Assembly: GCA_020881915.1 (NCBI GenBank)
Contig: JAJFPB010000010.1
Location: 744,001 to 808,000, forward strand
Origin: Paramyrothecium sp. XJ0827
Lineage: Eukaryota > Ascomycota > Sordariomycetes > Hypocreales > Stachybotryaceae
DNA length: 64,000 bases
Direction of reading: 5' to 3'
Position 1 is the first letter of the stretch. Each line of letters begins with the position of its first letter. A program made the position numbers and the translations under genes. The notes below the pieces were generated by a model. That model made no database searches. It worked only from the letters and a program-made list of their open reading frames with translations, and was not told the origin of the DNA. Shown piece after piece: positions 58,572-64,000 of the stretch.

Positions 58572-59327
58572 GATGAAGGTGTTTGTTCCCGAGAATAAAA
58601 CAGGATGATGAAGATGGAGGGTGTCGCCCGCCTTGGAGAAGAGTAGGACTGGAGATGATGGAGTTGTCTCGGAAGGCGATGCTGATCCCTATATATAGTC
58701 AAGTCCGACGAGGTCGCAGCTGTCTGGCCTAGCATAGAGAATGCAAGTGCGAGCGCAAGGTCCAGCTGCCGTCACAGCTGGAGACTTTGTTTGTTGGCTG
58801 TGGGCAATACCGCCTGGAAAGATCGTGGGGAAGCATACATGCGTAATGTCTGGGGTATGGGGTATGGGGGAGGGCCCGTCGCGGATCCACGGGTCCCAGG
58901 CCATTGACCGAGGAAGCGCCCATTGGCCCCCGTGCGCCCGCTGTGGCCCTCGAGCCAGTGCCCGAAATGCATGACTCGGTGACTTCCCGCGAATTCTCAA
59001 ACAACAGCCTTGTTCGGTGGTCGGCCATACAAGGTCAAGCAAGGCGCATGCGCCGTCGGCGCTGCCGCTAGTTCCACAAGGTTTCGTCTCATTTGCCCAT
59101 AGTTTGAGCTTGCGGCTGAATTTCGTGTAATTACGAGTCACCTAGCTCAAGAGGGAATGATGGCGCTCCGCACCGTTTAGTCGGGTGGCTTGGCCTGGAA
59201 GGGCCCTGGCGTGGTCCGGCGGTGCCCCTGGTCCCAGTATGGAGATGCCGTCACGAGACTCAGAACGGCATTGGTCTTCTCAGAACTTGCTCAATGAGAT
59301 GTTTGTATCTTGAGTTATAGTCTACAT
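58572..59327. other. Intergenic region
   Basis: About 750 bp with the sugar porter promoter and the 3' end of the Gfo/Idh/MocA gene. It is GC-rich near 58900-59250. Nothing else recognised. Confidence 0.5.
58690..58697 (-). promoter_or_regulatory. TATA box of the sugar porter gene
   Basis: TATATATA lies 119-126 bp upstream of the ATG at 58571, a usual distance in filamentous fungi. Motif match only. Confidence 0.5.
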
Positions 59328-60513
59328 CTATTCTTCTTGAGGATAAACCAACCCACATTGCGCCCTAGCATCGTCCATTCGAGACATGAGTGTAAGCGTT
59401 GTGGCCCAGGGGCACACAGAATTTTCCTTCCTACCAGCCCTGATATCCTCAGCGACGGCATCGGCCTCGTAGTGGAACCCAAAACCGGGAACATCAAAGT
59501 CCAGTCGCTTGGGCTCCTCGTCGTTGAGTCTGATCACTAGGTAGCCCGGCTTTGAAGCTGCCACGCCCCCGACAGAGATGGATCCCTTGGATCCTTCCAC
59601 CCGGAGAAACTCTTCGCCAGTCTCGTACCGCATGGAACTTGTGCAAATCGCAGTTGCTCTTACGTCAGGATACTGCAAGATGACTGAAGTTTGTTCGTCG
59701 AACCTTTGATCCGGGTTAGTGTCGTTGGCAAATATCATGCTCGCAAGAAGCCTTGGTGAAACGCCAGACTGTCGGGCTGGAGATGTGTCAAGAGTCATTG
59801 AAGCCCAAGTCAAGGTGTAAATGCCAATATCCAAGATGGCTCCCGCACCAAGGGCTCGGCTGGCGACACGGCTGTTTGGGTCGGCGGCGCTAACGGGCAT
59901 GTTCAGACCAAAGTCAACAAACACGGTAGCAATGTCACCAATGATCTTCTCTTCATGCAAAAGTGACTGGAACTTCTTTGCGACAGGGAAGAAGCGTGTC
60001 CATACCGCTACGCACCTAGTCAGTAGTGTCTTGTTGAGAAAAGAGGGCGACTCACCTTCCATCAAGAAGACCCCTTTCTCCTTGGCGGCATCAACCATTT
60101 TCTTTGCATCACGACTGTTGATTGCAATGGGCTTCTCACACAGCACATGCTTCCCCGCGGCAATAGCATCAAGACTATTTTGCAAATGGAGGATATGGGG
60201 TGTGCCAACATATACGATGTCGACATTGGGGTCCTGGTAAACTGAGGCGTACGAATTGTAAACCGCGGGATTCTGAGAAGGACAGTGCTTCTCCACGAAT
60301 TTTGTTCCTTTCTCAACAGAGGAAGATCCCACCGCCTGGACGATGTGCTTGGTTGCTGCTTCTGGCCGATCAAGAGACAAGTCCGAGACGAACCAGGAAG
60401 AAATCAAACCGCATCCTAGCAAGGCAAGTTAGCCAATTCACGCTCATATGATAGACGTCCCACTCACCAATAATGCCCCATCTTAGAGTAGGGAGTTCTG
60501 GACTGCCGGCCAT
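59328..60513 (-). CDS. Gfo/Idh/MocA family oxidoreductase
   Basis: Exons 60468-60513, 60056-60415 and 59328-60007 encode 361 aa. Intron 2 (48 bp, in frame, TACTGAC branch, GCGTAG acceptor) would insert 16 residues if read through. The first splice forms WGIIGCGLISSWF, the Rossmann GxGxxS loop; EKPIAIN is the family EKP motif, and LMEAVWTRFFP and GAILDIGIYTLTW are the usual blocks of dimeric dihydrodiol/xylose dehydrogenase-type members. The enzyme is expected to oxidise a sugar or diol with NADP in the cytosol. It lies next to a sugar porter, transcribed the same way. Confidence 0.9.
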
Positions 60514-62409
60514 TGTATCGGTATTTGTTAGGCAGTGACGAATATCGGTAGGTCGACAAAGTAGGTTGAAATTGTTCACCAATACGTGATCCTGGCGGAA
60601 GTAGCATTTGCGTAGTATTGGGGGTCAAATAGCCTCTCCAGGCTGAGAACCAACAAGTTGCGTTACGCTGAAATTAGGCAAATGTCCCATGCTCGAGATT
60701 GTGCAGTTGCCCGTAACTCCGCGAGACACCCATGCCCTGACCCATGAACTCCACCCCCTGGCACTCTTCATTTTATGGGTCCAGGCACGAAGGTGTACTC
60801 AGGCAGCCCAATCTCTCCAGACGTCTGTTCCTTGCTCTTGGGTCCCGAGTTCCGAGCTAATCGTTGGGAACGCGGAAGTCCGGATTTAAGGTAAAATGCG
60901 GAAGTTCGTTTGGGGGGGCATGCCTCATCTCATCGTTCTATTTTTACATTAGCCACGTGTTCTTGTTCGAGTGTAACACCATAGCGGCAGCAGTTTGATA
61001 CACCTCTATAAGCCGCGAATGGCTCTCACGACTACCCTAGCCGCTACGGAAGAAAGCATTCGCTTGTTCGTTGCTGTTCGCATCGACACAGCTATGGTCA
61101 CGAGGTTCGCTGGACCATGGCACTGCAAGTATGTCGTATCTATTCATCATTGTTCTGAAGAATTTCCTAAATTCCCCTTTTTCGTCACTTGCTTATATAA
61201 CCACCCGAGAGACAAATCTCCTGACCAGAAACGACCTTTGTACTCTTAGCTACTGCCGCCATCTTCTGGGAACTTGTGATCGGTAGTTAAGATGCTCTGA
61301 GTAAGCAACACCAGTATGCCAGGCTGAACTTCTCCTGCAGCCTCCCTTACTTTGCAATCTCGGCCTTGGCTCTTTCACCTCTGCGCAATTCTCTACCCTT
61401 CCTTGTTGGCTTTGAACAGTTCCATATCTTTCCTCTGTGGGGCAGATTTGCTGCGAGTGGCAAATTGAGCGCTGCAAAGATCTTTGAGAGCCCACCTACT
61501 CGTCGTTGCATTGCCTATACATCAACAAAGGGTAGGCTGATGGATCGCCTCCTCAAATGTGAATTCACTTTTGCCAAGTTCTGCCATGAGACTGATCTGT
61601 CACATGATCAAGTATGCCAGTCATTGATAGCCCGGTTGCGCAACTTTTCTTGTCCAGTCAGGACCGAAACTGGAAATGGCTGGATCTTTAATGCCTGGCC
61701 AAGCAGATACCTTAAGCAAGGACGATTGAAGGGGTGGGGACGGGGACAGGGGCGGGGGCTGGGGTGAGGGTGAACTGCGCAGCCGAAGTGATACATCGTT
61801 GAAATTGTAATAAGAGATTAACGTGGCATTTACCTCTTCTTAGGTTTCACTGCTGAGGCTCTTTACGCCTCGTTGCCAGCATTGTAAATTTCTCGCATTC
61901 TCGTCCCGTTTCTTTCCATTTCTTTCTCTCCGCACCGTTATTCACAGCCTTGTTGCAACCCATACCGCGACCCGATGGATTGCAAGGGTTTCTGAGCCTT
62001 TATGGAGACTTTGTTGGCATCGTATTCTCGTATCCCGTGTTAAGCCTCATTTTCGTCCATTCAGGACCGGCGACCGCATAAAAATGCTTGTTTTCTTGTG
62101 TCAGCATCCGTGTGATTGGCTCAATATGGCATACAAAGTAACTTCGCGCAATTTACGTTGCCTTGATTCATTGGCTGGTTGTATCAGCTGAAGCCATGGG
62201 TGGCATCCCTCTGCTCAAGAAACTGGGTGAAGATACTGGCAAGGATGAGGCCCAAATAACTTAAAGAAAAGCTTGACGGGGATTCGGCAGCCTTATATCT
62301 ATTTGGCGGTAATCACCTTGAGATGGATCCCACAGACTCTCGTTTTCTACTTTCCTAGACAGGAAGCCTGCTACAACCGCGATATCTTTTTCCGTGGACA
62401 GCCACAGCC
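60514..62409. other. Intergenic region, nothing recognised
   Basis: About 1.9 kb of divergent spacer between the oxidoreductase (-) and the membrane protein (+). A plus-strand frame at 61366-61767 (133 codons) ends in a Gly/Arg run and has no similarity I can name. No RNA gene seen. Confidence 0.45.
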
Positions 62410-63558
62410 ATGTACAATAACATTCTACCTGTGTTGTTTATCTTGGCTGCCGTCGCGGCCGCCTCGCAATGGACCGTCACATCCTACTACGTTATCACCA
62501 CCACCACCTCCATCTATAGCACGTACACTACGCACGAGTGGGCGCAGGACACCTACACATCAACCTTTTCTCTAAGGTCTGGCGTCACACCCACCGTGTC
62601 AACTTACCTTTCAAGGTCCACCAGCACGGACAATGTCTACGACTTAGAAATTGTCGAGGTTTATCTCGATCCTACAGCCGTAAAAAAAGATGATGTGCAG
62701 TTCACGAGCCCGTCGTATACGCCGAACACCGTCTACACGAGGTACCAGCAGCCCGTTGTAATCACCGGCCCTGCCTCGTGCGCGACTGCATTTACAGACA
62801 CGACCTTTGTGAACTTGAATATTCCGACAGAAGCCGAAGATCAAGTGACACCTGCGAGTTATGAGACACAATACATCACGCATGAGTCGGACTCGACTGT
62901 TACATACATTACTGCGTATCTCTCTGAGGCCATTTCTGTTGATCCAAAGTATTACAGCCGACTATTGGAAAACTATGCGAGCCGGTGCAGAGATTTCCGT
63001 TTCAGATCTTACAACGACGACAAGGACTTTGGTGGGTCCAGCAGTGGCGGCTCTGGCAACCGTGGCTATGAAAACGATGACGATGACGACGGGTTTCTGG
63101 GTGACGCTGGTGATCTTGGGGTGTGTTCTCTGGTCACCGGTTGCACCTCGTTGCGAACATGGGTCATTGTTGTCATTGTCTTGGTATGCAGCATGTTTGT
63201 ACTTGGTTTCTTTGAGTCTTTCTTCTGGTTCCGACGCCTCATGCAGGGCCGCACCGCGCTTCGTCTTGGCACTGTCTGCTGGATCCTCATCACATGGTTA
63301 ACGCTGTGTCTCACGCGGACGGCCAAAGCAAGGTCAAATGAGGACCAGCAGCGGCTTCGTGAACAATGGAAGTCCATTGGATTCGGCAGAAAATTGGTTT
63401 TGTGGCTCAAGAGGGGGTTCAGGTGGACTTACCCCGTGGAGCTGTTGGGTGAGCCTGCGAGTTCACAAGCCACAACGGCGGTTGAGGAAGTGAACGAGGC
63501 GGCACCGCCGGCATATACAACCTATAATAAGACGGCTACGAAGGAAGTGGTGCACTAG
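62410..63558 (+). CDS. Surface membrane protein with a PPxY tail, unknown function
   Basis: A single exon encodes 382 aa. Residues 1-19 are a signal peptide; a Thr/Ser/Tyr-rich extracellular region follows to about residue 200, with a Gly/Ser-rich and then Asp-rich run (NDDDDDGFLGDAGDL). A first membrane segment WVIVVIVLVCSMFVLGFF lies near 255-275 and a second around TVCWILITWLTLCL. The cytosolic tail of about 85 aa is basic, then contains APPAYTTY, a PPxY motif that could bind WW-domain ubiquitin ligase adaptors. The layout is that of a fungal surface sensor or receptor-like protein; I do not know a described homologue. Confidence 0.75.
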   Translation: MYNNILPVLFILAAVAAASQWTVTSYYVITTTTSIYSTYTTHEWAQDTYTSTFSLRSGVTPTVSTYLSRSTSTDNVYDLEIVEVYLDPTAVKKDDVQFTSPSYTPNTVYTRYQQPVVITGPASCATAFTDTTFVNLNIPTEAEDQVTPASYETQYITHESDSTVTYITAYLSEAISVDPKYYSRLLENYASRCRDFRFRSYNDDKDFGGSSSGGSGNRGYENDDDDDGFLGDAGDLGVCSLVTGCTSLRTWVIVVIVLVCSMFVLGFFESFFWFRRLMQGRTALRLGTVCWILITWLTLCLTRTAKARSNEDQQRLREQWKSIGFGRKLVLWLKRGFRWTYPVELLGEPASSQATTAVEEVNEAAPPAYTTYNKTATKEVVH

Positions 63559-63742
63559 GGCTCCTTAGATGTCATGCCTTTGGCAAATTGCGAGAAGAGT
63601 TAGAAGAGCTACGTGTTGTTTGAATTGCCTGGTGGTGTGCTTGAGAAATCCGTAGTGTCATAGCACATACATACGCTGCTGTGACTTCAATGCATGTAGT
63701 CTAGGTAGATCTTCTGGAACGCTTGTTTCGCCGCAAATGCGC

Positions 63743-64000
63743 TCATGATGATCCATACCCATGGCGCATAGCCATCACAAATATGTCGAGGTCCTGCATC
63801 GCATCCTGTAAAGTTGTTTTGGCTTGTTTGCCCTCCACGACCATTGCCCACAATGTTTTCAACTCCAAAGTGTAGGGATCCTCGAAGGTTTTTCGGATTT
63901 TTGTCTCTTTGTACGCCCCTCCGTCGTTTTCTGAAATATGTAGTGTAATAGGCAAGCCCTTGACATAAGGAGTATCATATTGCACCTTGACCGCCTTGTT
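63743..64000 (-). CDS. 3' end of a second Gfo/Idh/MocA oxidoreductase
   Basis: The frame is open to the right edge (86 codons) and ends at 63743. The sequence TPYVKGLPITLHISENDGG, KIRKTFEDPYTLELKTLWAMVVEG and a final helix with DLDIFVMAM matches the C-terminal part of fungal Gfo/Idh/MocA proteins. The nucleotide-binding part lies outside the window. It differs from the copy at 59.3-60.5 kb, which lacks these blocks, so it belongs to another subfamily. Confidence 0.75.
   Translation of the reverse strand, partial: NKAVKVQYDTPYVKGLPITLHISENDGGAYKETKIRKTFEDPYTLELKTLWAMVVEGKQAKTTLQDAMQDLDIFVMAMRHGYGSS

Noticed and set aside
61366..61767. Plus-strand frame of 133 codons
   Set aside because: It ends in a simple Gly/Arg run, shows no domain, and has no clear promoter or conserved motif. 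It is most likely chance.
32969..63985. Similarity between the DUF985 fragment (ISDNDG) and the right-edge gene (ISENDGG)
   Set aside because: The shared string is short and the proteins belong to different families (cupin_5 and Gfo/Idh/MocA).

Overview
The window looks like nuclear DNA of a filamentous ascomycete (Pezizomycotina, most likely a Sordariomycete such as a member of the Hypocreales). Genes are monocistronic, on both strands, and broken by 42-103 bp spliceosomal introns with GTAAGT/GTATGT-type donors and CTAAC/CTGAC-type branch sites. The protein families are typical of that group: a proteinase K-like subtilase, RTA1, PIR-like wall protein, a CorA-like membrane protein, fungal sugar porters and several secreted hydrolases. 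No rRNA, tRNA, CRISPR, integron or intact transposon was seen. The genus call is inference only. Gene models below were spliced by hand from frame continuity and splice motifs; all exon sums are whole codons.

Layout. 0-24 kb is rich in secreted and surface proteins: PIR-like wall protein (-), Asp-zincin-like metallopeptidase (-), a 644-aa acidic Cys-rich secreted protein (+), an LRR-like protein (-), M14 carboxypeptidase (+), a probably GPI-anchored aspartyl protease (-), an Old Yellow Enzyme with the YqjM-type Cys (-), an RTA1 membrane protein (-), a DUF4385 protein (-) and a five-exon subtilase (-). Four secreted peptidases within 20 kb suggest a nutritional or host-invasion lifestyle.

24.8-34 kb holds a pair of same-strand genes, a protein kinase fused to a degenerate von Willebrand A domain and a CorA-like membrane protein. 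It is followed by a gene-poor stretch with a three-exon 63-aa gene and a frameshifted DUF985 (cupin_5) pseudogene.

34-47 kb holds a second Old Yellow Enzyme of another subclass (+), an SDR dehydrogenase with a GC-AG intron (-), a secreted Asp-box/sialidase-like protein (-), a seven-exon TauD-type dioxygenase (-) divergent from an UNC93-like transporter (+), and a secreted GH78 alpha-L-rhamnosidase (-).

48-64 kb holds a secreted NucA/NucB-like nuclease-domain protein (+) convergent with an uncharacterised cytosolic protein (-), a nine-exon secreted six-hairpin glycosidase (-), a Ras-like GTPase with altered core residues (+), a sugar porter (-), a Gfo/Idh/MocA oxidoreductase (-), a PPxY-tailed membrane protein (+), and the 3' end of a second Gfo/Idh/MocA gene at the right edge (-). 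The rhamnosidase, six-hairpin glycosidase, sialidase-like protein, sugar porter and two Gfo/Idh/MocA enzymes could together release, import and oxidise plant or host glycans; this functional link is inference from proximity.

The most interesting items are the kinase-vWA/CorA-like pair, the nuclease-domain protein with its convergent neighbour, the Ras-like protein with three non-canonical core residues, and the DUF985 pseudogene.
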